NCBI GenBank assembly: GCA_002354655.1
Contig: DELY01000012.1
Span: 22,577-65,407, forward strand
Direction: 5' to 3'
Source: Pseudomonas sp. UBA2684
Lineage (GTDB): Bacteria > Pseudomonadota > Gammaproteobacteria > Pseudomonadales > Pseudomonadaceae
Length of the DNA: 42,831 nt
The notes under the pieces are model-generated. The model searched no databases. It was not told where the DNA came from and was given only the letters and a program-made list of their open reading frames with translations. Below are positions 23,184-32,960 of the stretch, piece by piece (the first letter of the stretch is position 1; each line of letters opens with the position of its first letter). The translations under genes were made by a program, and so were the position numbers.

Positions 23184-23882
23184 CTAGCCCTCCTTGAGGG
23201 TCTGGACCATGTAGTTGACGTCGACATCCGCTTCCAGTTTGTAGCGCTTGGTCAGCGGGTTGTAGGTCAGGCCGATGATGTCTTTGACCTGCAGGCCGGC
23301 GGCACGGCTCCAGGCGCCCAGTTCCGAGGGGCGAATGAATTTCTTGAAGTCGTGGGTGCCGCGCGGCAGCAGGCGCAGCAGGTATTCGGCGCCGATCACC
23401 GCGAACATATAGGCCTTGGGGTTGCGGTTGATGGTCGAGAGGAACACTTGGCCGCCCGGCTTGACCAGGGCGTGGCAGGCGCGGATCACCGACGCCGGGT
23501 CCGGTACGTGCTCAAGCATTTCCAGGCAGGTGACCACGTCGAACTGCTCGGGCATTTCGGCGGCGATGGCTTCGGCGGTGATCTGCCGGTATTCCACCGA
23601 GACGCCGGACTCCAGTTGGTGCAGCTGGGCCACGGCCAGTGGCGCCTCGCCCATGTCGATGCCGGTCACCGTGGCGCCGCGCTGGGCCATGGCTTCACTG
23701 AGAATGCCGCCGCCGCAGCCGATATCGAGCACCTTCTTGCCGGCCAGGCCGACGCGCTCGTCGATCCAGTTGACCCGCAACGGGTTGATGTCGTGCAGCG
23801 GTTTGAACTCGCTTTCGCGGTCCCACCAGCGATGGGCGAGGGCTTCGAATTTGGCGATTTCGGCGTGATCGACGTTGCTCAT
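23184..23882 (-). CDS. ubiG: Ubiquinone biosynthesis O-methyltransferase UbiG
   Basis: This 232-residue SAM-dependent methyltransferase performs both O-methylations of ubiquinone synthesis. It has [15 protein letters not shown] at the N-terminus, the SAM motif [13 protein letters not shown] near residue 50, [10 protein letters not shown], and the post-motifs [16 protein letters not shown] 23882 has AGGGA 6 nt upstream; an upstream in-frame start at 23906 lacks a ribosome site. It is first in the ubiG-mupP-yciK run, with 138 bp to mtaD on the same strand that includes a GGCGCC-rich palindrome near 23959-23977. Confidence 0.95.
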   Translation of the reverse strand: MSNVDHAEIAKFEALAHRWWDRESEFKPLHDINPLRVNWIDERVGLAGKKVLDIGCGGGILSEAMAQRGATVTGIDMGEAPLAVAQLHQLESGVSVEYRQITAEAIAAEMPEQFDVVTCLEMLEHVPDPASVIRACHALVKPGGQVFLSTINRNPKAYMFAVIGAEYLLRLLPRGTHDFKKFIRPSELGAWSRAAGLQVKDIIGLTYNPLTKRYKLEADVDVNYMVQTLKEG

Positions 23883-24020
23883 ATTTTTCCCTGGATAAAA
23901 CAGCAAACGGGAGGCCAGAGGCGCGAAGCACTCATGTTGCCAGTTTCACCGTGTTGAGTGGGCGCCTCTCGGCGCGCCAATGTATGTCAGTTTGTCGCAG
24001 TGCCTGCGGCTGTTTAGATA

Positions 24021-25340
24021 TTAGCGCTGGGCGATTTTCGCCCCCCAGGCGCGGGCGTTGGCAACGATCCGCTGCTCGTCCAGGCGGGTCAGTGTGCCGG
24101 CGTCGAGCAGGTGTTTGCCGCCTACCCAGACATGCTCGACGCAGGAGCGGTTGCTGGCGTAGATCAATTGCGACACCGGATCGTAGACCGGTTGCTGCGC
24201 CAGGCCGGATAAATCGAAGGCGACGATGTCGGCGGCTTTGCCCAGCTCCAGCGAGCCGACCTGTACGTCCAGGCCGAGCGCGCGGGCGCCATTGAGGGTT
24301 GCCATGCGCAGCGCGCGGTGGGCGTCCAGGGCGGTGGCGGAGCCGGCTACGGCCTTGGCCAGTAGGGCGGCGGTGCGGGTTTCGCCGAGCAGATCCAGGT
24401 CGTTGTTGCTCGCCGCGCCGTCGGTGCCGATGGCGACGTTGACCCCGGCCTGCCAGAGCCTTTCCACCGGGCAGAAGCCGCTGGCCAGCTTGAGGTTGGA
24501 TTCCGGGCAGTGAATCACGCTGGTGTTACTGGCGACCAACAGCGCCAGGTCCTCGTCGTCGATTTGAGTCATGTGCACCGCCTGGAAGCGCGGGCCGAGC
24601 AGGCCGAGGCGCGCCAGGCGGGCCAGTGGGCGTTCGCCGCGTTGTTCCAGGCTCTGCTGCACTTCGAAGGCGGTTTCCTGCACATGCATATGAATGCCGG
24701 CATCCAGCTCCTCGGCGAGTATGCGGATGTTTTCCAGCTTGTCGTCGCTCACCGTGTAGGGCGCATGCGGGCCGAAGGCGACGGTTAGACGTGGGTGATG
24801 CTTGAGGTCGTCGAACAGCGCCAGGCCTTTGCGCAGGGCTTCGTCGGCATCGCGGGCACCGGGGATCGGGAAGTCCAGCACGGGGATGGTGATCTGTGCG
24901 CGAATACCGCTCTTGTGCACCCGTTCGCTGGCTATTTCCGGGAAGAAGTACATGTCCGAGAAGCAGGTGATGCCGCCTTTGAGTTGCTCGGCGATGGCTA
25001 GCTCGGTGCCGTCCTGAACGAACTGCTCGTTGACCCATTTGGCCTCGGCCGGCCAGATGTGCTGCTCCAGCCAGGTCATCAGCGGCAAATCGTCGGCCAG
25101 GCCGCGAAATAATGTCATGGCCGCATGGCCGTGGGCGTTGATCAGGCCGGGCGTGAGTAGGTGGTCGGGCAGCTCGCGGACCTCCAGGGCGGCATGCTTG
25201 AGCGCTTCGGCGCGTGGCGCGATCAGGGCAATGCGTCCGTCGCGGATGCCCAGGCCGTGCTCGTGCAGCACCACTCCGGCAGGCTCGACTGGCACCAGCC
25301 AGGTGGGCAGCAGCAGGAGGTCGAGTGGGGCTTCGGGCAT
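24021..25340 (-). CDS. mtaD: 5'-methylthioadenosine/S-adenosylhomocysteine deaminase
   Basis: This 439-residue amidohydrolase of the TRZ/ATZ family has the metal ligands [14 protein letters not shown] (about 68-81), [20 protein letters not shown], the [14 protein letters not shown] block and [14 protein letters not shown] with the catalytic Asp. In P. aeruginosa the equivalent (PA3170, from memory) deaminates methylthioadenosine to methylthioinosine, the first step of an alternative methionine-salvage route. The divergent neighbour mtnA acts later in the same pathway. GGAAG about 8 nt before ATG 25340 supports the start. Confidence 0.9.
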   Translation of the reverse strand: MPEAPLDLLLLPTWLVPVEPAGVVLHEHGLGIRDGRIALIAPRAEALKHAALEVRELPDHLLTPGLINAHGHAAMTLFRGLADDLPLMTWLEQHIWPAEAKWVNEQFVQDGTELAIAEQLKGGITCFSDMYFFPEIASERVHKSGIRAQITIPVLDFPIPGARDADEALRKGLALFDDLKHHPRLTVAFGPHAPYTVSDDKLENIRILAEELDAGIHMHVQETAFEVQQSLEQRGERPLARLARLGLLGPRFQAVHMTQIDDEDLALLVASNTSVIHCPESNLKLASGFCPVERLWQAGVNVAIGTDGAASNNDLDLLGETRTAALLAKAVAGSATALDAHRALRMATLNGARALGLDVQVGSLELGKAADIVAFDLSGLAQQPVYDPVSQLIYASNRSCVEHVWVGGKHLLDAGTLTRLDEQRIVANARAWGAKIAQR

Positions 25341-25372
25341 GGCGGGGCTTCCGGCGGGCTTAAAGGCGCGAG

Positions 25373-25378
25373 TTTATA
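25373..25378 (-). promoter_or_regulatory. -10 element of a candidate mtaD promoter
   Basis: TATAAA on the minus strand, followed by CTCGCGCC, lies 33 nt before the mtaD ATG. The -35 is poor. It is divergent from the mtnA promoter at 25456-25482. Confidence 0.4.
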
Positions 25379-25455
25379 GGGGAACGTGGCGCGCTTGAAG
25401 CCGAAAACGCCATTGCGGGCGGCGGGCATTTCATTCGGGCTAAGCTTTGCCAGGC

Positions 25456-25482
25456 TTGATGCCTGCCGCATGTGCGTATAAT
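25456..25482 (+). promoter_or_regulatory. Sigma-70 promoter of mtnA
   Basis: A consensus -10 TATAAT (25477-25482) lies 15 nt after TTGATG (25456-25461), or 16 nt after CTTGAT. The predicted leader is about 28 nt to ATG 25517. Confidence 0.7.
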
Positions 25483-25516
25483 CCGCGGCTTTTCGTTTCT
25501 GGGTGCGAGGTGTGTC

Positions 25517-26593
25517 ATGCGCGAGCAATTGCTAGCGGCAGAGAAGGTAAAGGCCATTGAATGGCGAGATGGCGCTCTGCATCTGCTCGATCAGCGTGTG
25601 CTGCCGTTCGAGGAAACCTGGCATGCCTACCATTCGGCGGCGGCTGTAGCCGAGGCCATTCGCGCAATGGTGGTGCGCGGCGCGCCGGCTATCGGTATCA
25701 GCGCGGCCTATGGCGTGGTGCTCGGCGTGCGCGTGCGCATGGCTGAAGGCGGCGATTGGCGCGCGGCGCTGGAGGCGGATTTTCAGGTGCTCGCCGACTC
25801 GCGACCGACTGCGGTCAATCTGTTCTGGGCGCTCAACCGCATGCGTGAGCGTTTGCAGCGCCTCAAGGTGGATGAAAATCCGATCATGGCGTTGGAGGCG
25901 GAGGCCATTGGCATCCATCAGAGTGATCGCGAGGCCAATCTGACCATGGCGCAGCTGGGCGTCGATCTGATTCGCAAGCACCAGGGCAATCTGCAAAACC
26001 TGTTAACCCATTGCAATACCGGCGCCCTGGCCACCGGCGGCTTCGGTACGGCGTTGGGGGTCATTCGCGCCGCTTATCTGGACGGTCTGGTCGAGCGTGT
26101 TTACGCCGATGAAACCCGCCCTTGGTTGCAGGGCTCGCGCCTGACCGCCTGGGAGCTGGCCAACGAAGGTATTCCGGTGAGCCTGAATGCCGACTCGGCG
26201 GCGGCGCACCTGATGAAAACCCGTGGTATCACCTGGGTCATCGTCGGCGCGGACCGCATCACCGCCAATGGCGATGTGGCCAACAAGATCGGCACTTACC
26301 AGTTGGCGGTGAATGCCATGCACCACGGCGTGCGTTTCATGGTGGTGGCGCCCAGTTCGACCATCGACATGGCCCTGGAAAGTGGCGACGACATCCCGAT
26401 CGAAGAGCGCGATGGTCGTGAGTTGCTGGAGCTCAATGGCCAGCGAGTGGCGGCCGGCGTGGAAGCGGTCAACCCGGTGTTCGACGTGACGCCGGCGGAC
26501 TTGATCGACTTTATCGTCACCGAAAAGGGCGTGGTCGAGCGTCCGGACACGGCGAAAATGACCCAATTGATGTGCCGCAAGCGCTTGCATTGA
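25517..26593 (+). CDS. mtnA: S-methyl-5-thioribose-1-phosphate isomerase MtnA
   Basis: This 358-residue enzyme converts methylthioribose-1-phosphate to methylthioribulose-1-phosphate in methionine salvage. Motifs seen are [16 protein letters not shown] (about 50-65), [18 protein letters not shown] with the catalytic Cys (about 160-177), and [19 protein letters not shown] with the catalytic Asp (about 240-258). GAGG 6 nt before ATG 25517 decides the start. The gene is monocistronic, divergent from mtaD, and followed by a 392-bp gap before gyrA. Confidence 0.95.
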   Translation: MREQLLAAEKVKAIEWRDGALHLLDQRVLPFEETWHAYHSAAAVAEAIRAMVVRGAPAIGISAAYGVVLGVRVRMAEGGDWRAALEADFQVLADSRPTAVNLFWALNRMRERLQRLKVDENPIMALEAEAIGIHQSDREANLTMAQLGVDLIRKHQGNLQNLLTHCNTGALATGGFGTALGVIRAAYLDGLVERVYADETRPWLQGSRLTAWELANEGIPVSLNADSAAAHLMKTRGITWVIVGADRITANGDVANKIGTYQLAVNAMHHGVRFMVVAPSSTIDMALESGDDIPIEERDGRELLELNGQRVAAGVEAVNPVFDVTPADLIDFIVTEKGVVERPDTAKMTQLMCRKRLH

Positions 26594-26985
26594 CGCCCTT
26601 GCCTACAGCCGAGCGGCTGCTGGTCGGGGATAGGTGCGGGGCAGTGATTGTGGTAAGCTCCGGCAGTTTTCAGGGGCACCGGTTGCGGTCGCCCCAACTG
26701 CGCAGATACATGGCATAACTCATTGATTTGTAGTGAGTCGCTGCTGGCCTGTGGCCTGTACGGCTGGTTGCGTAACTCAAGTTCGGATAACTGAGGTTCT
26801 GAGGCAAGGCGCAGCGACGAGTCATAGCAAGCTATGGCGAGAAGCGGCAACGCAGTATCGGGCCGCAGGGGCCGAAATTGACTAACTGAACTAGCCACAC
26901 AGGCCACTCAGGCCGCAACGGCACGCTTCGCTTCATTCAGGACGAATGGCGCGGAGTTTCACCAGAAAAAGGAACCAGGCTACTC
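26594..26985. other. 392-bp gap between mtnA and gyrA
   Basis: No gene is seen. The gap holds a palindromic repeat element (26751-26907) and, before gyrA, the ribosome site AAGGA about 11 nt from the ATG. A -10-like TAAGCT (26654-26659) has no matching -35. The gyrA promoter therefore cannot be placed with confidence and may lie inside or upstream of the repeat. Confidence 0.6.
26751..26907. repeat. 157-bp palindromic (MITE-like) repeat element
   Basis: The ends GTGGCCTGT (26751-26759) and ACAGGCCAC (26899-26907) are perfect inverted repeats, and about two thirds of the next 27 bp on each side also pair. The centre has the small hairpin CATAGC-AA-GCTATG and a GAGGCAAGGCGCAGCGA stretch typical of dispersed Pseudomonas repeats. 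No coding capacity and no obvious target-site duplication. Confidence 0.6.
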
Positions 26986-29754
26986 ATGGGCGAACTGGCC
27001 AAAGAAATCCTCCCGGTCAATATTGAAGACGAACTCAAGCAGTCCTACCTCGATTACGCGATGAGCGTGATCGTCGGGCGAGCGCTGCCGGATGCACGTG
27101 ACGGCTTGAAGCCCGTGCACCGTCGTGTGCTCTTTGCCATGAGTGAGTTGGGTAACGACTGGAACAAGGCATACAAGAAGTCCGCCCGTGTGGTCGGTGA
27201 CGTGATCGGTAAGTACCACCCGCACGGTGATACTGCGGTGTACGACACCATCGTGCGGATGGCCCAGCCATTCTCCCTGCGTTACCTGCTGGTTGACGGT
27301 CAAGGCAACTTCGGCTCGGTGGACGGCGATAACGCGGCCGCCATGCGTTACACCGAAGTGCGCATGACCAAGCTGGCCCACGAGCTGCTGGCCGACCTGC
27401 ACAAAGAAACCGTGGACTGGGTGCCGAACTACGACGGCACCGAGATGATCCCGGCGGTCATGCCGACCAAGATCCCCAACCTGCTGGTCAACGGTTCCAG
27501 TGGTATCGCCGTGGGCATGGCCACCAACATTCCGCCGCACAACCTCACCGAAGTGATCAATGGCTGCCTGGCGTTGATCGACAACGCCGAGCTGACGGTC
27601 GATGAGCTGATGCAGTACATCCCCGGCCCGGATTTCCCGACAGCGGCGATCATCAACGGTCACGCCGGCATCATCGAGGCGTATCGCACCGGTCGTGGGC
27701 GCATCCACATGCGTGCCCGGGCAATCATCGAAGACATCGACAAGGTTGGCGGTCGTCAGCAGATCATCGTCAGCGAGCTGCCGTATCAGCTGAACAAGGC
27801 GCGCCTGATCGAGAAGATCGCCGAGCTGGTTAAAGAGAAGAAACTCGAAGGCATCACCGAGCTGCGCGACGAGTCCGACAAGGATGGCATGCGTATCGTC
27901 ATCGAGCTGCGGCGTGGTGAAGTGCCGGAAGTGGTGCTCAATAACCTCTACGCGCAGACCCAGATGCAGAGCGTGTTCGGCATCAACGTGGTGGCGCTGA
28001 TCGACGGCCAGCCGAAAGTCCTGAATCTCAAGGACATGCTCGAAGCCTTTATCCTGCACCGCCGCGAAGTGGTCACCCGGCGCACCGTGTTCGAACTGCG
28101 CAAGGCCCGCGAGCGTGGTCATATCCTTGAAGGCCAGGCGGTTGCGCTGTCCAACATCGATCCGGTGATCGCCCTGATCAAGGCCTCGCCGACGCCGGCC
28201 GAAGCCAAGGAAGCGCTGATCTCCACGCCGTGGGAATCGAGCGCCGTGGAAGCGATGGTCGAGCGTGCCGGCGCCGACGCCTGCCGCCCGGAAGACTTGC
28301 CGCCGCAGTACGGTCTGCGCGATGGCAAGTACTACCTGTCGCCGGAGCAGGCGCAAGCCATCCTCGAGCTGCGCCTGCACCGGTTGACCGGTCTGGAGCA
28401 CGAGAAGCTGCTGGCCGAGTACAAGGAAATCCTTACCCAGATCGGCGAGCTGATCCATATTCTGACCAGCGCCGTGCGTCTGATGGAGGTCATCCGCGAA
28501 GAGCTGGAAGGCGTCAAGGCCGAGTTCGGCGATGCTCGCCGCACCGAGATTCTCGATACCCGCCTGGACCTGACCCTGGCCGACCTGATTACCGAGGAGG
28601 AGCGCGTCGTCACCATCTCCCACGGTGGTTATGCCAAATCGCAGCCGTTGCACGCCTACCAGGCGCAGCGTCGCGGCGGCAAGGGCAAATCGGCCACCGG
28701 GGTCAAGGATGAGGACTACATCGAGCACCTGCTGGTCGCCAACAGCCACGCCACGCTGCTGCTGTTCTCCAGCAAGGGCAAGGTGTACTGGCTGAAGACC
28801 TACGAAATTCCGGAAGCCTCGCGCGCGGCCCGCGGTCGTCCGCTGGTCAACCTGCTGCCGCTGGATGAAGGCGAGCGTATCACCGCCATGCTGCAGATCG
28901 ATCTGGAAGCCTTGCGTCAGCAAGCGCCGGAAGGCGACGAGCAGGACGATATCGAAGGCGTGGTGGTTGAGTCTGAAGAAATCGAAGACCTGGCCGAAGG
29001 CGATGGCGCCGACGACGAGACCCCGGATGAGCCGACCGGTGCCTACATCTTTATGACCACGGCCAAAGGTACGGTGAAGAAAACTCCGTTGGTGCAGTTC
29101 AGTCGGCCGCGCAGCTCCGGTCTGATTGCCCTGAAGCTGGACGAGGACGACACCCTGATCGCTGCGGCCGTGACTGACGGTGCGCGCGAAGTGATGATGT
29201 TCTCCGATGGCGGCAAGGTCATCCGCTTCAAGGAAAGCAAGGTCCGCACCATGGGCCGTACCGCCCGCGGCGTGCGCGGCATGCGCCTGCTGGAAGGTCA
29301 GCGGATCATTTCCATGCTGATTCCTGAGTCCGATGCGCAGATTCTCACCGCCTCCGAGCGCGGTTATGGCAAACGCACCGCCATGGCCGAGTTCCCGCGT
29401 CGCGGCCGTGGTGGTCAGGGCGTGATTGCCATGGTCAGCAATGAGCGTAACGGCAAGCTGGTTGGCGCGGTGCAGGTGCTCGAAGGTGAGGAGATCATGT
29501 TGATTTCCGACCAGGGCACCTTGGTTCGCACCCGCGTCGGCGAAGTCTCCAGCCTGGGGCGTAATACCCAGGGCGTGACCCTGATCAAGCTGGCCAAGGA
29601 TGAAACCCTGGTGGGCCTGGAGCGGGTGCAGGAGCCGTCTGCCGAAGACGACGAAGAGTTGCTGGAAGGCGAAGAGGGTGTCGAGGTCGCAGTCGAGGAT
29701 GCAGGCGATGCGCCCGAGGCCGCAGTCGACGGTAGCCCGATCAGCGAAGAGTGA
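26986..29754 (+). CDS. gyrA: DNA gyrase subunit A
   Basis: This 922-residue topoisomerase subunit breaks and rejoins DNA for negative supercoiling with GyrB. The breakage domain has the catalytic Tyr122 in AAMRYTE and the quinolone region [14 protein letters not shown] with Thr83 and Asp87, the wild-type residues of quinolone-sensitive P. aeruginosa. The C-terminal beta-pinwheel has the GyrA box QRRGGKG near 560. There is an acidic insert (about 645-685) and an acidic tail (about 890-922), as in P. aeruginosa GyrA. It opens the gene block that leads into the aromatic supraoperon. Confidence 0.98.
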   Translation: MGELAKEILPVNIEDELKQSYLDYAMSVIVGRALPDARDGLKPVHRRVLFAMSELGNDWNKAYKKSARVVGDVIGKYHPHGDTAVYDTIVRMAQPFSLRYLLVDGQGNFGSVDGDNAAAMRYTEVRMTKLAHELLADLHKETVDWVPNYDGTEMIPAVMPTKIPNLLVNGSSGIAVGMATNIPPHNLTEVINGCLALIDNAELTVDELMQYIPGPDFPTAAIINGHAGIIEAYRTGRGRIHMRARAIIEDIDKVGGRQQIIVSELPYQLNKARLIEKIAELVKEKKLEGITELRDESDKDGMRIVIELRRGEVPEVVLNNLYAQTQMQSVFGINVVALIDGQPKVLNLKDMLEAFILHRREVVTRRTVFELRKARERGHILEGQAVALSNIDPVIALIKASPTPAEAKEALISTPWESSAVEAMVERAGADACRPEDLPPQYGLRDGKYYLSPEQAQAILELRLHRLTGLEHEKLLAEYKEILTQIGELIHILTSAVRLMEVIREELEGVKAEFGDARRTEILDTRLDLTLADLITEEERVVTISHGGYAKSQPLHAYQAQRRGGKGKSATGVKDEDYIEHLLVANSHATLLLFSSKGKVYWLKTYEIPEASRAARGRPLVNLLPLDEGERITAMLQIDLEALRQQAPEGDEQDDIEGVVVESEEIEDLAEGDGADDETPDEPTGAYIFMTTAKGTVKKTPLVQFSRPRSSGLIALKLDEDDTLIAAAVTDGAREVMMFSDGGKVIRFKESKVRTMGRTARGVRGMRLLEGQRIISMLIPESDAQILTASERGYGKRTAMAEFPRRGRGGQGVIAMVSNERNGKLVGAVQVLEGEEIMLISDQGTLVRTRVGEVSSLGRNTQGVTLIKLAKDETLVGLERVQEPSAEDDEELLEGEEGVEVAVEDAGDAPEAAVDGSPISEE

Positions 29755-29806
29755 TCTGTCGGGGCGAGTGCGCTCGCTCCTGACGGCGTAGGATTTGGCG
29801 GCTGTT

Positions 29807-29838
29807 CGTAGGGTGGACATGCCGAAGGCTTGTCCACC
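29807..29838. repeat. 32-bp palindromic repeat, copy 2, after gyrA
   Basis: An exact reverse complement of 2062-2093. It forms the same hairpin in the 148-nt spacer between the gyrA stop and the serC ribosome region, where it may reduce read-through from gyrA. Confidence 0.85.
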
Positions 29839-29923
29839 AGCGGTGGATCACCAAGGCGCAAGTGAAGGGATTATGGGGCTTGGTTATCAGGGCCTGTAGG
29901 CATTGATTTTGAGAGAGACAGAC

Positions 29924-31009
29924 GTGAGCAAGCGAGCCTTTAACTTCTGCGCCGGCCCAGCCGCGCTTCCTGAAGCTGTTCTGCAACGCGCCCAGGCGGA
30001 GCTCCTCGATTGGCAGGGTAAAGGCCTGTCGGTGATGGAGATGAGCCACCGCAGCGACGAGTACATGGCTATCGCCGCCAAGGCCGAGCAGGATCTGCGT
30101 GATTTGCTCAGCATCCCTTCCGACTACAAGGTGCTGTTCCTGCAAGGTGGCGCCAGCCAGCAGTTTGCCGAGATCCCGCTGAACCTGCTGCCCGAAGATG
30201 GCGTGGCCGATTACATCGACACCGGTATCTGGTCGAAGAAAAGCATTGAAGAGGCGCGTCGCTACGGCAACATCAACGTCGCCGCCAGCGCCAAGCCCTA
30301 CGACTACTTCGCCATTCCGGGGCAGAACGAGTGGCAGTTGTCGAAAGACGCCGCTTACCTGCACTACGCTAGCAACGAAACTATCGGCGGCCTGCAATTC
30401 GACTGGACCCCCGAGGTCGGTGATGTGCCGCTGGTCGTGGATATGTCTTCCGACATTCTTTCGCGCCCGATCGATGTGTCGAAGTTCGGCCTGATCTACG
30501 CCGGTGCGCAGAAGAACATCGGCCCCAGCGGCCTGGTGGTGACCATCGTCCGTGAAGACCTGCTCGGCCGCGCCCGCAGCGTCTGCCCGACCATGCTCAA
30601 CTACAAGATCGCGGCCGACAACGGTTCGATGTACAACACCCCAGCGACTTTCTCATGGTACCTCTCGGGCCTGGTGTTCGAGTGGCTGAAAGAGCAGGGC
30701 GGCATCGCGGCGATGGAGCAGCGCAACCGCGCGAAGAAAGAGCTGCTGTATGGGGCTATCGACAAGAGCGAGCTGTACAGCAACCCGATCGCGATTAATG
30801 CGCGCTCCTGGATGAACGTGCCGTTCCGTCTGGCCGACGAGAAACTGGACAAGCCGTTCCTTGCCGGTGCCGACGCCCGCGGCCTGCTCAACCTCAAGGG
30901 CCACCGTTCGGTCGGCGGCATGCGCGCCTCGATCTATAACGCTGTGGGTCTGGACGCCGTTGAGGCGCTGGTGGCCTATATGGCCGAGTTCGAGAAGGAG
31001 CACGGCTGA
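29924..31009 (+). CDS. serC: Phosphoserine aminotransferase SerC
   Basis: This 361-residue PLP enzyme makes phosphoserine (serine pathway) and also acts in pyridoxal phosphate synthesis. It opens with the conserved FNFCAGPAALP. The PLP Lys lies in YAGAQKNIGPSG near 195, and the end has GHRSVGGMRASIYNA. GTG 29924 is chosen because it begins the conserved MSKRAFNFCAGPA; an upstream TTG at 29903 is in frame but would add an unusual extension. Its stop overlaps the pheA start by one base (TGATG), so the two are coupled. First gene of the aromatic supraoperon. Confidence 0.96.
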   Translation: MSKRAFNFCAGPAALPEAVLQRAQAELLDWQGKGLSVMEMSHRSDEYMAIAAKAEQDLRDLLSIPSDYKVLFLQGGASQQFAEIPLNLLPEDGVADYIDTGIWSKKSIEEARRYGNINVAASAKPYDYFAIPGQNEWQLSKDAAYLHYASNETIGGLQFDWTPEVGDVPLVVDMSSDILSRPIDVSKFGLIYAGAQKNIGPSGLVVTIVREDLLGRARSVCPTMLNYKIAADNGSMYNTPATFSWYLSGLVFEWLKEQGGIAAMEQRNRAKKELLYGAIDKSELYSNPIAINARSWMNVPFRLADEKLDKPFLAGADARGLLNLKGHRSVGGMRASIYNAVGLDAVEALVAYMAEFEKEHG

Positions 31010-32115
31010 TGGCGGATGTAATCTCCGAGCAAGAACTGCAAGCCCTGCGTGTGCGTATCGACAGCCTCGACGAGAAAATCCTCGAGCTGATCAGCGACCG
31101 CGCGCGCTGCGCCGAAGAAGTCGCCAGGGTCAAGATGAAGGCTTTGCCGGCAGGCGAGAAACCGGTGTTCTACCGCCCCGAGCGTGAGGCTCAGGTGCTC
31201 AAGCGTGTCATGGAGCGCAACCAGGGGCCGCTGGGTAACGAGGAGATGGCGCGGCTGTTCCGTGAAATCATGTCGTCCTGCCTGGCCCTGGAAAATCCGC
31301 TCAAGGTCGCCTATCTCGGCCCTGAGGGAACCTTTACCCAGGCCGCGGCGATGAAGCATTTCGGCCACGCGGTGATCAGCCAGCCGATGGCGGCGATCGA
31401 CGAAGTATTCCGTGAAGTCGCCGCCGGCGCGGTGAATTTCGGCGTGGTGCCGGTGGAGAACTCCACCGAGGGTGCTGTCAACCACACCCTGGATAGCTTC
31501 CTCGAACACGACATGGTGATCTGCGGCGAGGTCGAGCTGCGCATCCACCATCACCTGCTGGTCGGTGAAACCACCAAGACCGACAAAATCACCCGCATCT
31601 ATTCCCACGCCCAGTCGCTGGCGCAGTGTCGCAAGTGGCTGGACGCCCACTACCCGAATGTCGAGCGGGTAGCGGTGTCGAGCAACGCCGATGCGGCCAA
31701 GCGGGTGAAAAGCGAGTGGAACAGTGCGGCAATTGCCGGCGACATGGCGGCTGGCCTGTATGGCCTGACCAAGCTGGCGGAAAAAATCGAAGACCGCCCG
31801 GACAATTCCACGCGCTTCCTGATCATCGGTAGCCAGGAAGTGCCGCCAACCGGCGACGACAAGACCTCGGTCATCGTTTCCATGCGCAACAAGCCGGGCG
31901 CGCTGCATGAGCTGCTGGTGCCGTTCCACAACAACGGCATCGACCTGACCCGCATCGAAACCCGCCCGTCGCGCAGCGGCAAGTGGACCTACGTGTTCTT
32001 TATCGACTTCGTTGGCCACCACCGCGACCCGCTGATCAAGGATGTGCTGGAGAAGATCAATCAGGAAGCTGTGGCGCTCAAGGTGCTAGGTTCCTATCCG
32101 AAGGCGGTTCTCTAA
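31009..32115 (+). CDS. pheA: Bifunctional chorismate mutase/prephenate dehydratase PheA
   Basis: This 368-residue fusion makes phenylpyruvate from chorismate. The AroQ-type mutase domain (about 5-90) has LRVRIDSLDEKILELISDRA read across residues 13-32. The dehydratase domain (about 98-275) has LGPEGTFTQAA and the catalytic DNSTRF. The ACT domain (about 285-365) has the Phe-binding GALHELL and IETRP motifs, so feedback inhibition by phenylalanine is expected. It is coupled to serC. In most relatives hisC follows closely, but here 928 bp intervene, holding a DUF559 gene and palindromes. Confidence 0.97.
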   Translation: MADVISEQELQALRVRIDSLDEKILELISDRARCAEEVARVKMKALPAGEKPVFYRPEREAQVLKRVMERNQGPLGNEEMARLFREIMSSCLALENPLKVAYLGPEGTFTQAAAMKHFGHAVISQPMAAIDEVFREVAAGAVNFGVVPVENSTEGAVNHTLDSFLEHDMVICGEVELRIHHHLLVGETTKTDKITRIYSHAQSLAQCRKWLDAHYPNVERVAVSSNADAAKRVKSEWNSAAIAGDMAAGLYGLTKLAEKIEDRPDNSTRFLIIGSQEVPPTGDDKTSVIVSMRNKPGALHELLVPFHNNGIDLTRIETRPSRSGKWTYVFFIDFVGHHRDPLIKDVLEKINQEAVALKVLGSYPKAVL

Positions 32116-32158
32116 CAACTGTTTTCTCTAACTCCTGGCCAAGCGCTTCTAGCGCCTT

Positions 32159-32177
32159 TCCCTTAGGGGGTGAGGGC
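32159..32177. repeat. Left copy of the GGGGGTGAGGGC palindromic repeat
   Basis: TCCCTTAGGGGGTGAGGGC looks like an internally deleted version of the full copy at 32925-32960. The 12-mer GGGGGTGAGGGC (32166-32177) is repeated exactly and in the same orientation at 32949-32960, so the two bracket the DUF559 gene and the repeat array. Confidence 0.65.
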
Positions 32178-32209
32178 AGCGTAAGTAGCCTGTATCAAGG
32201 AGGGCAAGG

Positions 32210-32587
32210 ATGCCGTCTCGACATACGCCACTGCCGCCGTGGCACAAACAGCGGGCCCGTGAGTTGCGTGGCGAGGCAACGGATGCCGAGGCGTGCCTTT
32301 GGTATTACCTGCGTGCAGGGCGATTGGCGGGCATAAAATTTCGCAGGCAGCACCCTATGCCACCTTATATTGTTGATTTCTATAGTGATGCGGCAAGGTT
32401 GGTGATTGAGCTGGACGGCTCGCAGCATTGTGAAGAAGCCGACGCTCAGCGGACATTGAGCCTTGAGGCGCAAGGGGTTATGGTGCTGCGCTTTTGGAAT
32501 GATCAGGTACTCAGGCAAGCGGTGCCTGTGCTGGAGGAGATTTATCGGGTGGCGCATGAGCGTGTGGCGCTTTTTCGGGGTGATTAG
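32210..32587 (+). CDS. DUF559 (Vsr-like) endonuclease-domain protein
   Basis: This 125-residue protein has the DUF559 core: AEACLWYYLRAG, then GIKFRRQHPMPPYIVDFY and RLVIELDGSQH, with the PD-(D/E)XK-like acidic residues in VDF and ELDG. It ends in LRFWNDQVL. The fold is that of Vsr-type nucleases, but no substrate is known. AAGGAGGGCAAGG provides the ribosome site for ATG 32210. Base composition is less GC-rich than the neighbours (ATAAAATTT, TATAGTGAT), suggesting transfer. It sits inside the aromatic supraoperon, bracketed by palindromic repeats. It may be a mobile-element or repair gene rather than part of amino-acid synthesis. Confidence 0.85.
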   Translation: MPSRHTPLPPWHKQRARELRGEATDAEACLWYYLRAGRLAGIKFRRQHPMPPYIVDFYSDAARLVIELDGSQHCEEADAQRTLSLEAQGVMVLRFWNDQVLRQAVPVLEEIYRVAHERVALFRGD

Positions 32588-32599
32588 TGGCCTGCGCGT

Positions 32600-32635
32600 C
32601 CCTCACCCCCGGCCCCTCTCCCGGAGGGAGAGGGG
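32600..32635. repeat. Inverted copy of the GC-rich palindromic repeat
   Basis: CCCTCACCCCCGG (32600-32612) followed by the hairpin CCCCTCTCCC-GGA-GGGAGAGGGG (32613-32635). The first 23 bases (32600-32622) are an exact inverted repeat of 32937-32959. It starts 13 bp after the DUF559 stop and can act as its terminator-like hairpin. Confidence 0.85.
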
Positions 32636-32719
32636 AGGCAAGCACTGCGATGCTCAACTTGCATTTCGTCAGCCAATTTTTAACTGATTTAGCGCGACCC
32701 GAAAACACCGCTATCCAGC

Positions 32720-32960
32720 TCCCCCTCTAGGGAGTGCCAGGGATTGCAGTGGCTAAAGTAGGTTTTAGTGGCTATGCAGCTCGTTTGTCTCCTCTTTCTG
32801 AAGAGCGCCAGGGGTTGCAGTGGCTGAAGTAGGTTTCAATGGTTATGCAGCTCACTTGCTTCCTCTCTCTGGAGAGTATCGGGGGTTGAAGTGGGTTTCA
32901 GCGGTTATGCCGTCCCGCTTGTCTCCCCTCTCCCTAGGGAGAGGGGCCGGGGGTGAGGGC
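32720..32960. repeat. Decaying tandem array ending in a full palindrome
   Basis: Units start near 32722, 32791, 32861 and 32925 (periods about 70, 70 and 64 bp). Each has a GTAGGTTT-type stretch, GGTTATGC or GGCTATGC, and ends in a C/T-rich then G/A-rich palindrome. The palindrome is degenerate in the first three units and perfect in the last: CCCCTCTCCC-TA-GGGAGAGGGG (32925-32946) then CCGGGGGTGAGGG. The 70-bp period shifts the reading frame, so the array is not a coding repeat. Confidence 0.7.

Noticed and set aside
26980-29820. Very long open frame (about 946 codons) antisense to gyrA
   Set aside because: It mirrors gyrA and results from high GC at third codon positions. Its translation is His/Gln/Asp-rich with no domain and no ribosome site.
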